A stretch of DNA of 64,000 bases from Mycobacterium sp. ENV421 (GCF_002887815.1 NZ_PDHO01000017.1:49419-113418); one strand, 5' to 3'. Shown: positions 1 to 8,812, counted from the stretch's first letter. The notes: generated from the letters alone by a model not told the origin. Numbers and translations are program-made.

Positions 1-328
1 GCAACAGCCGCGACACCGCCTCGCCGGTCACCATCACCCATCGTGCCGAGGCGTTGGCGCATCGGACGTTGATGGTGTGCAGCGCCGAGAACCCCGCGGT
101 TCCGAAGAAGCTGAGCGGGCTCAGGTCCAGGACCAGACGGTCGCCCACGCCCGCGCACGCGTCGACATGGTCGGCGAAGGCGATGGCATTGGAGGCGTCG
201 AGCTCGCCCTGGACGGTGATGATCCCGACGGTCTCGTCGGGCCAGATAGTAGTGAAGCGAGCGGTGTGGCAATCATGTGAATGCGACACAGCCGAACGCT
301 CGGGTTGATCTGTACTGAAGACAGACAT
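1..328 (-). CDS. STAS-domain protein, anti-sigma-factor antagonist-like (3' end outside window)
   Basis: The minus-strand reading frame opens with ATG at 326-328 and runs off the left edge after 109 codons. Residues from about 25 match a STAS fold: a GIITVQGELDASNA strand-turn segment, then LVLDLSPLSFFGTAGFSAL, where the family carries its regulatory Ser/Thr after the LDLS strand. Such proteins bind anti-sigma factors of the RsbW/SpoIIAB type and release sigma factors of the SigF/SigB class. The phosphorylatable position here is filled by F-G-T rather than the usual D-S-S/T, so classic phospho-switching is uncertain. No partner kinase gene is visible. The function is inferred from fold only. 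Confidence 0.75.
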   Translation of the reverse strand, partial: MSVFSTDQPERSAVSHSHDCHTARFTTIWPDETVGIITVQGELDASNAIAFADHVDACAGVGDRLVLDLSPLSFFGTAGFSALHTINVRCANASARWVMVTGEAVSRLL

Positions 329-345
329 AGTGACTCCATCAGCGA

Positions 346-357
346 ACGAATATTCGT
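346..357. promoter_or_regulatory. 12-bp perfect palindrome upstream of the STAS gene
   Basis: ACGAATATTCGT is a perfect palindrome ending 18 bases before the ATG of the leftward STAS gene. Its position next to the start codon makes it a plausible operator. No regulator gene is adjacent, and chance occurrence cannot be excluded. The rest of 329-545 shows nothing recognisable. Confidence 0.3.
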
Positions 358-545
358 ACTGTGGATCACGCCAGAGTGGGTAGGCCCGTGTAGTGCGGGA
401 GTTCGCACGCCTCGCACGTCTTTGACGTTTTTCCGGGCGGCTGTGAACTCAACCTGACTTGAACTGTACGCCACTAGTCAGACCAGCGAACAGCAATAAC
501 AGCGGGTTCTCATGATCTTCTTGCAGTTGGGGTCACACTGTCTAC

Positions 546-1091
546 ATGTCGAAGCCGGGCCGGTCAGCCGGCATCCTCCTGGCGGCCGGTGCGGGTACCC
601 GTTACGGCATGCCCAAAGTGCTTGCCGCCCAGGGTGAATGGCTGCGCTCGGCGGTCGAGGCCCTGGCCGCCGGCGGCTGCGACGACGTGGTGGTGGTGCT
701 CGGCGCGGCGATTGTCGACGTTCCGGCAGGCACCCGCTCGGTGGTCGCAGAACAGTGGCGGCGCGGGATGGGAGCTTCCCTGCTAACCGGACTGGCGGCG
801 GTATCGGACGCCGATCACGCCGTGATCCTGACCGTCGACACCCCCGACATCGGCGCCGACGTCGTCGCTCGGGTACTCGGGGCCGCACGCGAGTCGCCGT
901 CCGGCCTGGCCCGTGCCAGCTATCACGGGCGGCCCGGCCATCCGGTCGTCATCGCCCGCGAGCACTGGCCGGCACTGCGGGCCACCCTGGACGGCGACGA
1001 GGGCGCACGACGCTTTCTGGCGTCCCGCACCGATGTGGTGGCGGTGGACTGTGCGGACCTGGCCACCGGGCGCGACATCGACGAGCGCTAA
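546..1091 (+). CDS. MobA/MocA-like nucleotidyltransferase
   Basis: This 181-residue protein belongs to the NTP_transf_3 family (MobA, MocA, CoxC-like enzymes). It begins with the nucleotide-binding loop LAAGAGTRYGMPK at residues 12-24 and carries a VILTVDTPDIG metal-binding segment near residue 95. Family members attach CMP or GMP to molybdopterin or activate small phosphorylated substrates. No molybdenum gene lies beside it, so the substrate is not known. The ATG at 546 is preceded by about 200 bases of non-coding DNA. The stop codon overlaps the stop of the convergent small gene by four bases. Confidence 0.75.
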   Translation: MSKPGRSAGILLAAGAGTRYGMPKVLAAQGEWLRSAVEALAAGGCDDVVVVLGAAIVDVPAGTRSVVAEQWRRGMGASLLTGLAAVSDADHAVILTVDTPDIGADVVARVLGAARESPSGLARASYHGRPGHPVVIAREHWPALRATLDGDEGARRFLASRTDVVAVDCADLATGRDIDER

Positions 1092-1408
1092 CCGATGCCG
1101 ATCGACTCGGCGAAGCGGCGCACCGAGTCGGCCGCGGTCTGGGTCGCTTCGGCATGACCGCGGCGAGCCCGCAGCTGGATCATCCCGGTGCGTACGTCGA
1201 GCACCACTTCGCCGAGTAGTTCACCGGTGGTCGGCTCGCAGACCGCCCAGGAGTAGACCCGGTCCTGCTCCCAGCCGGCAAGACTTCTCGTCACGTATTC
1301 CGGATCGTTCTCGCCCAGGTCGGCGAGCGCGGGGCGGTCGTCGATTCTCTCGTCGGCCCGCAAGGCGCGCAAATACCAAGCGCCCGCGTTGATTTCGACG
1401 GGATCCAT
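1088..1408 (-). CDS. Small GNAT-like protein downstream of accA3
   Basis: A 106-residue protein, taking ATG at 1406-1408 as start because it falls 16 bases after the accA3 stop; a longer in-frame reading would overlap accA3. The middle segment YSWAVCEPTTGELLGEVVLD resembles the beta4-beta5 hairpin of GNAT acyltransferases, but the protein is shorter than a full GNAT domain (about 150) and lacks a clear acetyl-CoA loop. It probably shares the accA3 transcript. The function is unknown. Confidence 0.6.
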   Translation of the reverse strand: MDPVEINAGAWYLRALRADERIDDRPALADLGENDPEYVTRSLAGWEQDRVYSWAVCEPTTGELLGEVVLDVRTGMIQLRARRGHAEATQTAADSVRRFAESIGIG

Positions 1409-1424
1409 ATCAGCGGCGAGCGCC

Positions 1425-3212
1425 TTACTTGATCTCCGCCAACACAGTGCCCTGGGTGATCGCGGCACCCGGCTCGACGGCCAGACCGGTGATGACACCG
1501 TCCTTGTGCGCGGTCACCGGGTTCTCCATCTTCATGGCCTCGAGCACCACGACGAGGTCACCTGCGGCCACGGTCTGGCCTTCTTCGACGGCGACCTTGA
1601 CCACGGTGCCCTGCATCGGCGCGGTCACCGCATCACCCGAGGCGGCGGCGCCGGCCTGGGAGCCGCGCTTGCGCGCCTTCGGCTTCTTGCGGATGGCGCC
1701 GGATTCGGCGTGGCCGCCGCCGCTGCCCAACGCCAGGTCGCCGGGCAGTGAGACCTCGACCCGACGGCCGCCGACCTCGACGACCACCTTCTGGCGCTGC
1801 TGAACTTCTTCTTCGTCGACCTGGCCACCACCGGTGAACGGCTCGACGGTGTTGTCCCACTCGGTCTCGATCCAGCGGGTGTGGACGGTGAATCCGTTGC
1901 CGTCACCGATGAACGCCGGATCGCTGACGACCGCGCGGTGGAACGGGATGACGGTGGCCAGACCTTCGACCTGGAATTCGTCCAGCGCCCGACGGGAACG
2001 CGCCAGCGCCTCCTCGCGGGTGGCGCCGTACACGATCAGCTTGGACAGCATCGAGTCGAACTGGCCGCCGATCACCGAACCGGCCTCGACGCCCGAATCC
2101 AGGCGCACGCCGGGGCCGGTGGGGATGTCGTAGCGGGTGACGGGCCCGGGCGCGGGCAGGAAGCCGCGGCCGGCGTCCTCGCCGTTGATCCGGAACTCGA
2201 TCGCGTGGCCGCGGGGAGTCGGGTCCTCGGTGAGTTCGAGCTTCTCGCCGTTGGCGATCTTGAACTGCTGCAGTACCAGGTCGATGCCCGCGGTCTCCTC
2301 GGTGACCGGGTGTTCGACCTGCAGGCGGGTGTTGACCTCGAGGAAGGAGATGAGGCCGTCCTGGCCGACCAGGTACTCGACGGTTCCGGCGCCGTAGTAG
2401 CCGGCCTCCTTGCAGATGCGCTTGGCCGACTCGTGGATCTCCTTGCGCTGCGCGTCGGTCAAGAAGGGCGCGGGGGCTTCCTCGACGAGCTTCTGGAAGC
2501 GGCGCTGCAGCGAGCAGTCGCGGGTACCGGCGACGATGACGTTGCCGTGGGTGTCGGCGATGACCTGAGCCTCGACGTGACGCGGCTTGTCCAGGTAGCG
2601 CTCGACGAAGCACTCGCCGCGGCCGAACGCCGCGATCGCCTCGCGGGTGGCCGACTCGAACAGCTCGGGTATCTCCTCGATGGTGCGGGCCACCTTCATG
2701 CCGCGGCCGCCGCCACCGAAGGCCGCCTTGATCGCCACCGGCACGCCGTACTCCTTGGCGAAGGCCACCACCTCGTCGGCGTCTTTGACCGGGTCGGGGG
2801 TGCCGGGTACCAGCGGCGCCTGGGCGCGGGCCGCGATATGGCGGGCGGTCACCTTGTCGCCGAGGTCGCGGATGGACTGCGGGCTCGGGCCGATCCAGAT
2901 CAGACCGGCGTCGAGCACGGCCTGGGCGAAGTCGGCGTTCTCACTCAAGAAGCCGTAGCCGGGGTGGATGGCGTTGGCGCCGGACTTGGCCGCGGCGTCG
3001 AGGATCTTGCCGAAGTCCAGGTAGGACTCTGCCGACGTCTGGCCGCCCAGCGCGAACGCCTCGTCGGCGAGTCGCACGTGCGGTGCATCGGCATCGGGCT
3101 CGGCGTAGACCGCCACGCTGGCCAGTCCGGCATCCCTTGCCGCTCGGATCACCCGGACCGCGATCTCACCACGGTTGGCTACGAGGACTTTGGAGATGGT
3201 CTGACTGGGCAC
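1425..3212 (-). CDS. accA3: Acetyl-/propionyl-CoA carboxylase alpha subunit (biotin carboxylase plus biotin carrier)
   Basis: At 595 residues this matches AccA3. The N-terminal biotin carboxylase starts with ISKVLVANRGEIAVRV, has the Gly-rich ATP loop KAAFGGGGRGMKVA (about 160-175) and the ATP-grasp EVNTRLQVEHPVTEE segment. The C-terminal biotinyl domain carries EAMKMENP, with the biotinylated lysine at about residue 561. It carboxylates biotin with bicarbonate and ATP, then serves the AccD beta subunits to make malonyl- and methylmalonyl-CoA for fatty and mycolic acid synthesis. The GTG start at 3212 is preceded by AGGAGG. The partner genes accD5 and accE5 lie upstream in the same direction. 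Confidence 0.97.
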   Translation of the reverse strand: MPSQTISKVLVANRGEIAVRVIRAARDAGLASVAVYAEPDADAPHVRLADEAFALGGQTSAESYLDFGKILDAAAKSGANAIHPGYGFLSENADFAQAVLDAGLIWIGPSPQSIRDLGDKVTARHIAARAQAPLVPGTPDPVKDADEVVAFAKEYGVPVAIKAAFGGGGRGMKVARTIEEIPELFESATREAIAAFGRGECFVERYLDKPRHVEAQVIADTHGNVIVAGTRDCSLQRRFQKLVEEAPAPFLTDAQRKEIHESAKRICKEAGYYGAGTVEYLVGQDGLISFLEVNTRLQVEHPVTEETAGIDLVLQQFKIANGEKLELTEDPTPRGHAIEFRINGEDAGRGFLPAPGPVTRYDIPTGPGVRLDSGVEAGSVIGGQFDSMLSKLIVYGATREEALARSRRALDEFQVEGLATVIPFHRAVVSDPAFIGDGNGFTVHTRWIETEWDNTVEPFTGGGQVDEEEVQQRQKVVVEVGGRRVEVSLPGDLALGSGGGHAESGAIRKKPKARKRGSQAGAAASGDAVTAPMQGTVVKVAVEEGQTVAAGDLVVVLEAMKMENPVTAHKDGVITGLAVEPGAAITQGTVLAEIK

Positions 3213-3237
3213 CGCGCCTCCTGCTTTGCGTGACTCT

Positions 3238-3257
3238 AAGAACGTTCTTTAAAAATA
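3238..3257 (-). promoter_or_regulatory. Candidate accA3 promoter -10 with overlapping palindromic operator
   Basis: Upstream of accA3 the minus strand carries TATTTT (3252-3257), fitting the mycobacterial TANNNT -10 pattern. Immediately downstream is AAGAACGTTCTT (3238-3249), a perfect 12-bp palindrome that would cover the transcription start. That is a typical repressor position. The sequence shows the palindrome; its role is inferred. Confidence 0.4.
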
Positions 3258-3326
3258 GGTTCGCACGGCAGTGTAAGCGCCGCTGCTTAGACACGAATCA
3301 GCTGGTACCCCTACCAATGAGTAAGT

Positions 3327-4559
3327 TCAGCATCCGGCGAGCAATCCGATCGGATCCGTCCCGATCGCCTCGGCCGCTTTGCGCAGTAAACGACGGTCGT
3401 GGACGTTGTCGTGGTACGAGACGGTGATGCTGCGCTCGTGGCCGATCTTGCCGCTGAAGACCGAGATGTCCGACGGCGCCCACGGCTGCAGTGCCGCGTT
3501 GATCGACCGGGGGCGGCCCGGCAGCCAGGGCAGCGCCTCGAACGGGGACAGCCGGCCGACGTCGGAGTAGCCCAGCTGAACCGCTGATCGGGCCGCCGGG
3601 CGCTTGCCCCGGGTGGCGCGCAGCGGGACGGCGAGCGTGTGCGCTGACGTGGCGGCCAGAGCCAGCAACGGCAACGCCGCCTCCAGGTCCTGCTTCACCG
3701 CGGCGTCGATCGCGCCGAGGCGCCCGTCGACGGGTGCCGCGACGCTGAGCCCGGAAATGAAGTTGGCGTTGACCCGGTCATCGGACGGCAGATACCGGCG
3801 GCAGTCCACGACCAGCCGGGCGGCGTCGGTCAGCGGCAGCCCCGCTCGGGCGAGTGCCGTGCGGACGATCATCAGCCACGTGACCGCTCTGCTGGCACCC
3901 GGGGCGTCGGCTGTCCGCCAGCTGTCGACTTCGCGTTCGAGTGTGGCGTCGACGTGGATCACCTCGACCGCAGGTGAGGGCAGCCCGGTCGGCGCCGGGG
4001 GCGGGGCCGCGCGGTGCCAGACGGGTCGGGGACGTTGCCGCGCTTCGGTCCATGTGTTGAGCAGCCGTCGTGGACTGGCGGCGAACGTGTGCAGCAGCGT
4101 GTGCGCGATCGGGTTGGCGGTGTCGCGGTCGCGCAGCCAGCTCGTGTCGACACCGTCGATCAAGCCGAAAATCGTTGTGACGCAATCGACGTAGAGGCGG
4201 GCATCGCCGAGTCCGTGATCGATGTCGAACGCGATGTGGCGGTCGGACAGGTAGACGTCCACCGGGCCCCGCGGGCCGGCGGCCTTGTTGATGTACTCGA
4301 GCACCGCGCTGGATCCACGGTCCGCGATGTCGGCGGGCAGCTCGCGGACCTCGGGGGCGGACTCGGCCTGCCAGCCCCACATCAGCGCCCGCGGATCGGG
4401 ACGCAGCCCGAGCCGGGTGTGCGGTCCGCATCGCGTGATGGTGTCCAGCGCCCCGGCCACCAGTTCGCGCGGCGGCACCACGACGTTCTCGAGGCAGCCC
4501 ACATACCGAGTGCCCGCCATCAACCGGTCGAGACCACTGGCGTTGGTTCGGCGAAGCAA
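3327..4559 (-). CDS. Condensation-fold acyltransferase-like protein (PapA/WES-like)
   Basis: This 410-residue protein contains FDIDHGLGDARL around residue 113, matching the HxxxD catalytic box of condensation/PapA/wax-ester-synthase acyltransferases (H-G-L-G-D). The C-terminal part (SPFEALPWLPGR... ISVFSGKIG... ITVSYHDNV) resembles the latch and solvent-channel region of that fold. Such enzymes esterify or amidate lipids with acyl-CoA or acyl-carrier substrates. It lies 13 bases after the sufE-like gene, facing accA3, and appears absent from this place in M. tuberculosis. The substrate is unknown. The TTG at 4559 has an AGGG six bases upstream; ATG at 4520 is the alternative start. Confidence 0.7.
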   Translation of the reverse strand: MLRRTNASGLDRLMAGTRYVGCLENVVVPPRELVAGALDTITRCGPHTRLGLRPDPRALMWGWQAESAPEVRELPADIADRGSSAVLEYINKAAGPRGPVDVYLSDRHIAFDIDHGLGDARLYVDCVTTIFGLIDGVDTSWLRDRDTANPIAHTLLHTFAASPRRLLNTWTEARQRPRPVWHRAAPPPAPTGLPSPAVEVIHVDATLEREVDSWRTADAPGASRAVTWLMIVRTALARAGLPLTDAARLVVDCRRYLPSDDRVNANFISGLSVAAPVDGRLGAIDAAVKQDLEAALPLLALAATSAHTLAVPLRATRGKRPAARSAVQLGYSDVGRLSPFEALPWLPGRPRSINAALQPWAPSDISVFSGKIGHERSITVSYHDNVHDRRLLRKAAEAIGTDPIGLLAGC

Positions 4560-4572
4560 TGGTGGCCCTGCG

Positions 4573-4992
4573 CTACGTTGTCGCGCGCAGTCGGCGTTTG
4601 ATCCTGGCCAGCATCGCCGACATTCCCCGCAGCCGAAGCGGACTGATCAACGCGGCCAACCCCAGCTCGGAGTAGAAATCGTCCGGTACGGCCAAGATGT
4701 CGTCTTTCGGCTGGCCGTCGAGACCGGCCGCCAGGATCGACGCGAAGCCGCGGGTGGTCGGGGCCTCCGCGGGGGCGCTGAAGAACAGCCGGACATGTTC
4801 GGCGTCGGAGGCGTCGACATGCAGGAACAGCGGCGACTGACACTCCGGCACCGGTTCCATGGCCGCCTCCTCGAGGTCGGCGGGCAGATCGGGAAGGTCG
4901 TCGGCGAACTCCAGCAGCAGCTTGAGCTTGTCCTGGCCCTGCACGTCGGCGAAGTCGGATACGACCTCGGCGAGCGCAGCGGGCATGCTCAC
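4573..4992 (-). CDS. SufE-like cysteine desulfuration protein
   Basis: The 139-residue product fits SufE: it is short and all-domain, with the conserved cysteine in VPECQSPLFLHVD (about residue 51) and a C-terminal LGLAALISPLRLRGM helix. SufE accepts sulfane sulfur from a SufS-type desulfurase for iron-sulfur cluster assembly. The start GTG at 4990-4992 overlaps the sseA stop (GTGA); ATG at 4986 is an alternative. Overlap with a rhodanese gene suggests a joint role in sulfur trafficking. It corresponds in position to Rv3284. Confidence 0.85.
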   Translation of the reverse strand: MSMPAALAEVVSDFADVQGQDKLKLLLEFADDLPDLPADLEEAAMEPVPECQSPLFLHVDASDAEHVRLFFSAPAEAPTTRGFASILAAGLDGQPKDDILAVPDDFYSELGLAALISPLRLRGMSAMLARIKRRLRATT

Positions 4993-5885
4993 GATGCCCC
5001 GGGCGCTGATCCTGGTTCAGCACCGGCCACGATCGGCACCCGTACGGTGTTGCCCCACTCGGTCCACGACCCGTCGTAATTGCGGACGCCGGGGATGCCC
5101 AACAGGTAGGTGAGCACGAACCAGGTGTGGCTGGACCGCTCGCCGATGCGGCAGTAGGCGATGATGTCGTCGCCCGGCTCGACGAATGAATACACATCCT
5201 CGAGTTCGGCACGGTTGCGGAAGCGGCCGCTGTCCTCGGCGGCCTTGGCCCACGGCACCGACACGGCGGTCGGGATGTGGCCGCCGCGCAGCGCACCCTC
5301 TTCGGGATAGTCGGGCATGTGGGTGCGTTCGCCGGTGTACTCCTGGGGCGAACGCACGTCGATCAGCGTCGAATGGCCCAGGGACGCAAGCACATCGTCC
5401 TTGTAGGCGCGGATCGCGGCATCGTTGCGCTCGACCACCGGGTAGCCCGATCCGGCCTTGCTCGGGACATCGAGAGTGGTGTCACGGCCGTCGGAGATCC
5501 ACAGGTCGCGGCCGCCGTTGAGCAGTCGCACGTCCTGGTGGCCGAACAGGGTGAAGACCCACAGCGCGTATGCGGCCCACCAGTTGCTCTTGTCGCCGTA
5601 GATGACGACGGTGTCGTCGCGGGAGATGCCCTTGCGATCCATCAGCTCGGCGAATTGCGCGCCGCTGACGTAGTCGCGCACCTGCGGATCGTTGAGATCG
5701 GTGTGCCAGTCGATCTTGACCGCGCCGGGGATGTGGCCTATGTCGTAGAGCAACACGTCTTCGTCGGACTCCACGATGGCCAGCCCGGGGGTGCCGAGGT
5801 GCGCCGACAGCCAGTCGGCGGTGACCAGGCGCTCCGGGTGGGCGTAGTCCTTCAGGGTGGGGCTGGGATCTGCGGGAAGCGGCAC
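4989..5885 (-). CDS. sseA: Thiosulfate/3-mercaptopyruvate sulfurtransferase (two-domain rhodanese)
   Basis: A 298-residue protein with two rhodanese domains. The N-terminal domain is inactive (GDKSNWWAAYA replaces the cysteine loop). The C-terminal domain holds the active-site loop YCRIGERSSHTW near residue 235, where the cysteine carries the transferred persulfide. IPGAVKIDW and LIDVRSPQEYTGE are CH2A/CH2-type rhodanese signatures. It is translationally coupled to the sufE-like gene and 20 bases from maf. The GTG at 5885 is the start. Confidence 0.93.
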   Translation of the reverse strand: MPLPADPSPTLKDYAHPERLVTADWLSAHLGTPGLAIVESDEDVLLYDIGHIPGAVKIDWHTDLNDPQVRDYVSGAQFAELMDRKGISRDDTVVIYGDKSNWWAAYALWVFTLFGHQDVRLLNGGRDLWISDGRDTTLDVPSKAGSGYPVVERNDAAIRAYKDDVLASLGHSTLIDVRSPQEYTGERTHMPDYPEEGALRGGHIPTAVSVPWAKAAEDSGRFRNRAELEDVYSFVEPGDDIIAYCRIGERSSHTWFVLTYLLGIPGVRNYDGSWTEWGNTVRVPIVAGAEPGSAPGAS

Positions 5886-5905
5886 GACGTCGAGCCTACC
5901 GCTGA

Positions 5906-6547
5906 TCAGCGGACCGGATTAGCCGCCCACAGATCGCCGATCGGCAGTCCGACGTCGCTCAGCAGCCGACGCGTCACCGACAGGCCCAGGCCGACGACGT
6001 TCGACGGATCGCCCTCGATGCCGTCGACGAACCAGCCGCCGAGGCCGTCGAGCGTGAACGCGCCAGCAACACCTAGCGGTTCACCACTGGCCACATAGGC
6101 CGCCAAGTCGGCCGCCGCCGGACTGGCGAACCTGACCCGGGTCACCTCCGCCTTCGTCGCGGTGTGCGCCGCAGCGCCGTGCAGTACCCGGATCACGCAG
6201 TGCCCGGTATAAAGCAGCCCGACCCGGCCGGCCATCGAATCCCATTGCAGCGCAGCCTGTTCGGCGGTACCCGGCTTGCCGCGGAGTTCGCCGTCGAGGT
6301 ATAACATCGAATCACAGCCGATGACAACGCAATCCGATGCGACGCCGGGATCCAGCACCGTGTGCACGGCAGCGGCTTTGGCCTGAGCCAGCGCGGTAAC
6401 CACATCGCCGGGCTCGGCATCGGCGCCCAGGTTCGCCACGATCGCGTCCTCGTCGACGCCGGAGACGACGACAAGCGGATCGATGCCTGCGTTGCGCAGC
6501 ACCCGCAGACGACCAGATGAGGCCGAGCCGAGAACTACTCGGGTCAC
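5906..6547 (-). CDS. maf: Maf family nucleoside triphosphate pyrophosphatase
   Basis: The 213-residue protein opens with VLGSASSGRLRVL, the SASxxR signature of Maf/YhdE, followed by GVDED and the GCDSMLYLDGELRGKP segment that holds catalytic and metal ligands. Maf enzymes hydrolyse non-canonical or canonical NTPs to monophosphates and are linked to division control. The GTG start at 6547 lies 7 bases after the accE5 stop, so it belongs to the accD5-accE5-maf-sseA run. Confidence 0.92.
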   Translation of the reverse strand: MTRVVLGSASSGRLRVLRNAGIDPLVVVSGVDEDAIVANLGADAEPGDVVTALAQAKAAAVHTVLDPGVASDCVVIGCDSMLYLDGELRGKPGTAEQAALQWDSMAGRVGLLYTGHCVIRVLHGAAAHTATKAEVTRVRFASPAAADLAAYVASGEPLGVAGAFTLDGLGGWFVDGIEGDPSNVVGLGLSVTRRLLSDVGLPIGDLWAANPVR

Positions 6548-6554
6548 GGTGCGC

Positions 6555-6833
6555 TCATCGGCGCATGTGGGTCCGCTCCAGCAAGGTCACCTGGTTCCAG
6601 CTGTGGATCGAGTAGCGCAGCTTGTCGACCGGATGGCCCCACAGGTTGAGCTCCTGCGGACCCGGGCCGGCATTGCCGCCGCTGGCCGCGGCCAGCACGG
6701 TCACCAGAGCGGCGATGTCCTCGTCGCTGGGGTTGCCCTTCTCGATGCGGATCTCGGGAGTCAGCGGCTCCGGGTTGTCGAGCGTGATGTCCCGGGGGTC
6801 ACTGAGTTCGGTGATGTCCTCGTGCTTGGTCAT
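6555..6833 (-). CDS. accE5: Acyl-CoA carboxylase epsilon subunit
   Basis: This 92-residue protein has the features of the actinobacterial carboxylase epsilon subunit: an acidic N-terminus, IRIEKGNPSDEDIAALVTVL, and a C-terminal Trp/Arg-rich tail. The epsilon subunit binds and stabilises the AccA3-AccD5 holoenzyme and raises its activity. It is shorter than the long M. tuberculosis AccE5, mainly at the N-terminus. It follows accD5 by 60 bases, and the two would be made together. Confidence 0.9.
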   Translation of the reverse strand: MTKHEDITELSDPRDITLDNPEPLTPEIRIEKGNPSDEDIAALVTVLAAASGGNAGPGPQELNLWGHPVDKLRYSIHSWNQVTLLERTHMRR

Positions 6834-6864
6834 CGGCGGTAGCCCCTTGTCACTGGAGTCCGAT

Positions 6865-6892
6865 CGTTCGCTCGTTCGCTGCGCTCACTCGA
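6865..6892. repeat. GAGCGAACGA-type intergenic repeat between accD5 and accE5
   Basis: On the minus strand the gap between accD5 and accE5 reads as repeated GAGCG/CAGCG/GAACGA units. Short purine-rich repeats of this type are common between actinobacterial genes; their role is not established. Confidence 0.4.
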
Positions 6893-6893
6893 C

Positions 6894-8522
6894 TCACAGT
6901 GGAATGTTCCCGTGCTTCTTCGGCGGCACCTGGGCGATCTTGCGCTCCAGCAGTCGCAGGGCGGTCGAGATGTACCCGCGGGTGTGCGACGGCGGGATCA
7001 CCGCGTCGACGTAGCCGCGCTCGGCGGCGATGTACGGGTTCACCAGGGTGTCCTCGTAGGTCTGCTGCAGCTCGAGGCGCAGGGCGTCCACGTCCTTGCC
7101 TTCGGCCGCCGCTTCCTTGAGGTCCTTGCGGTAGACGAAACCGACCGCGCCCGAGGCGCCCATGACCGCGATCTGCGCCGTCGGCCAGGCGATGTTGACA
7201 TCGCAGCCCATGTCCTTGGAACCCATGACGCAGTAGGCGCCGCCGTAAGCCTTGCGGGTGATGACGGTGATCTTGGCGACGGTGGCCTCGCCGTAGGCGT
7301 AGAGCAGCTTGGCGCCGCGACGGATGATGCCGTTGTACTCCTGCTCGGTGCCCGGCAGGAAGCCTGGCACGTCGACCAGCATCACGATCGGGATGTTGAA
7401 GCAGTCGCAGGTGCGCACGAAGCGGGCGGCCTTCTCGGAGGCGTTGATGTCCAGGCAGCCGGCGAACTGGGTGGGCTGGTTGGCCACGATGCCGACCGGG
7501 CGGCCGTCGATCCGCCCGAAGCCGACGACGATGTTTTGGGCGTAGCCCGCCTGGACCTCCAGGAACTCGTCGTCGTCGAGGATGCGGGTGATGACCTCGT
7601 GCATGTCGTACGGCTGGTTCGGCGAGTCCGGGATCAGGGTGTCGAGCTCGAGGTCCTCATCGGTGAGGTTGTCCTCGATCGCGCCCGGGTGCGGCGGCGC
7701 CGGGTAGCGCGGCGGCTCGGCGTAGTTGTTGGGCGGCAGGTAGCTCAGCAGATCGCGCACGTAATCCAGCGCGTCCTGCTCGCCGGAGGCGACGTAGTGC
7801 ACGGTGCCGGACTTCGCCATGTGGGTGTGGGCGCCGCCCAAATCCTCCATGGTGACGTCCTCGCCGGTGACGGTCTTGATGACGTCAGGTCCGGTGATGA
7901 ACATCTGGCTGGTCTGGTCGACCATGATCACGAAGTCGGTGAGCGCGGGGGAGTAGACGTGGCCGCCGGCCGCCGCTCCCATGATCAGCGAGATCTGCGG
8001 GATCACGCCGGAAGCCTTGATGTTGTTGTGGAAGATCCGGCTGTAGAGACCGAGCGAGACCACACCTTCCTGGATGCGGGCGCCTGCGCCGTCGTTGATG
8101 CCGATCAAGGGGCGACCGGTCTTGAGGGCGAGCTCCTGGACCTTGACGATCTTCTCGCCGTAGACCTCGCCGAGGCTGCCGCCGAACACCGTGGCGTCCT
8201 GGCTGAAGATGCAGACCTCGCGGCCATCGATGGTGCCGTAACCGGTTACGACGCCGTCGCCGACCGGACGGTTCTCCTGCAACCCGAAGTTGGTGCTGCG
8301 ATGCCGGGCCAGTGCGTCGAGTTCCACGAACGAGCCCTCGTCGAGCAGCGCCAGGATGCGCTCGCGAGCGGTGAGCTTGCCCTTGGCGTGGACCTTCTCC
8401 ACGGCGGTCTCGCCGACCGGGTGCAGCGACTCCTCAGCACGCTGACGAAGATCGGCCAGCTTGCCAGCGGTGGTGTGGATGTCGATCGTGTGGCCCGCGG
8501 CCGGTTCCGTAACGCTCGTCAT
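6894..8522 (-). CDS. accD5: Propionyl-CoA carboxylase beta subunit (carboxyltransferase)
   Basis: The 542-residue protein is a complete carboxyltransferase of the AccD5/PccB type. It contains the acyl-CoA oxyanion loop IMGAAAGGHVYSPALTD (about 175-190) and the biotin-side loop AYGGAYCVMGSKDMG (about 430-445), with the VDVPGFLPGTEQE segment between. It transfers CO2 from biotinylated AccA3 to propionyl-CoA (and acetyl-CoA), giving methylmalonyl-CoA for methyl-branched lipids. It leads the leftward carboxylase operon. Its usual neighbour birA is missing here. Confidence 0.96.
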   Translation of the reverse strand: MTSVTEPAAGHTIDIHTTAGKLADLRQRAEESLHPVGETAVEKVHAKGKLTARERILALLDEGSFVELDALARHRSTNFGLQENRPVGDGVVTGYGTIDGREVCIFSQDATVFGGSLGEVYGEKIVKVQELALKTGRPLIGINDGAGARIQEGVVSLGLYSRIFHNNIKASGVIPQISLIMGAAAGGHVYSPALTDFVIMVDQTSQMFITGPDVIKTVTGEDVTMEDLGGAHTHMAKSGTVHYVASGEQDALDYVRDLLSYLPPNNYAEPPRYPAPPHPGAIEDNLTDEDLELDTLIPDSPNQPYDMHEVITRILDDDEFLEVQAGYAQNIVVGFGRIDGRPVGIVANQPTQFAGCLDINASEKAARFVRTCDCFNIPIVMLVDVPGFLPGTEQEYNGIIRRGAKLLYAYGEATVAKITVITRKAYGGAYCVMGSKDMGCDVNIAWPTAQIAVMGASGAVGFVYRKDLKEAAAEGKDVDALRLELQQTYEDTLVNPYIAAERGYVDAVIPPSHTRGYISTALRLLERKIAQVPPKKHGNIPL

Positions 8523-8812
8523 GGGTGCCGATGGTATCGGTCACCTTAAGAAGGCGCTAAGGGACCCACCGGCGCGGTGCGTCCGCTGTCGACGCGGGAC
8601 CGCCCGATGTGCGGAATCTGCACGCTCCGGTCAGTTCTCCGCTAATTCCCTGTGGTGATGCTGAACTCCCAAAATTGGGAAAATGTCGCCCGCCGCGGTC
8701 CGGTTTGCTGAGGATTACTGGGAAGAGTGACAAAATCTGTGGCAAATTTTCCTGGCATGTATAAACCTGTCATGAACTGGGTAAAAAACGTATTTCGTGC
8801 ATATTGACGTAA

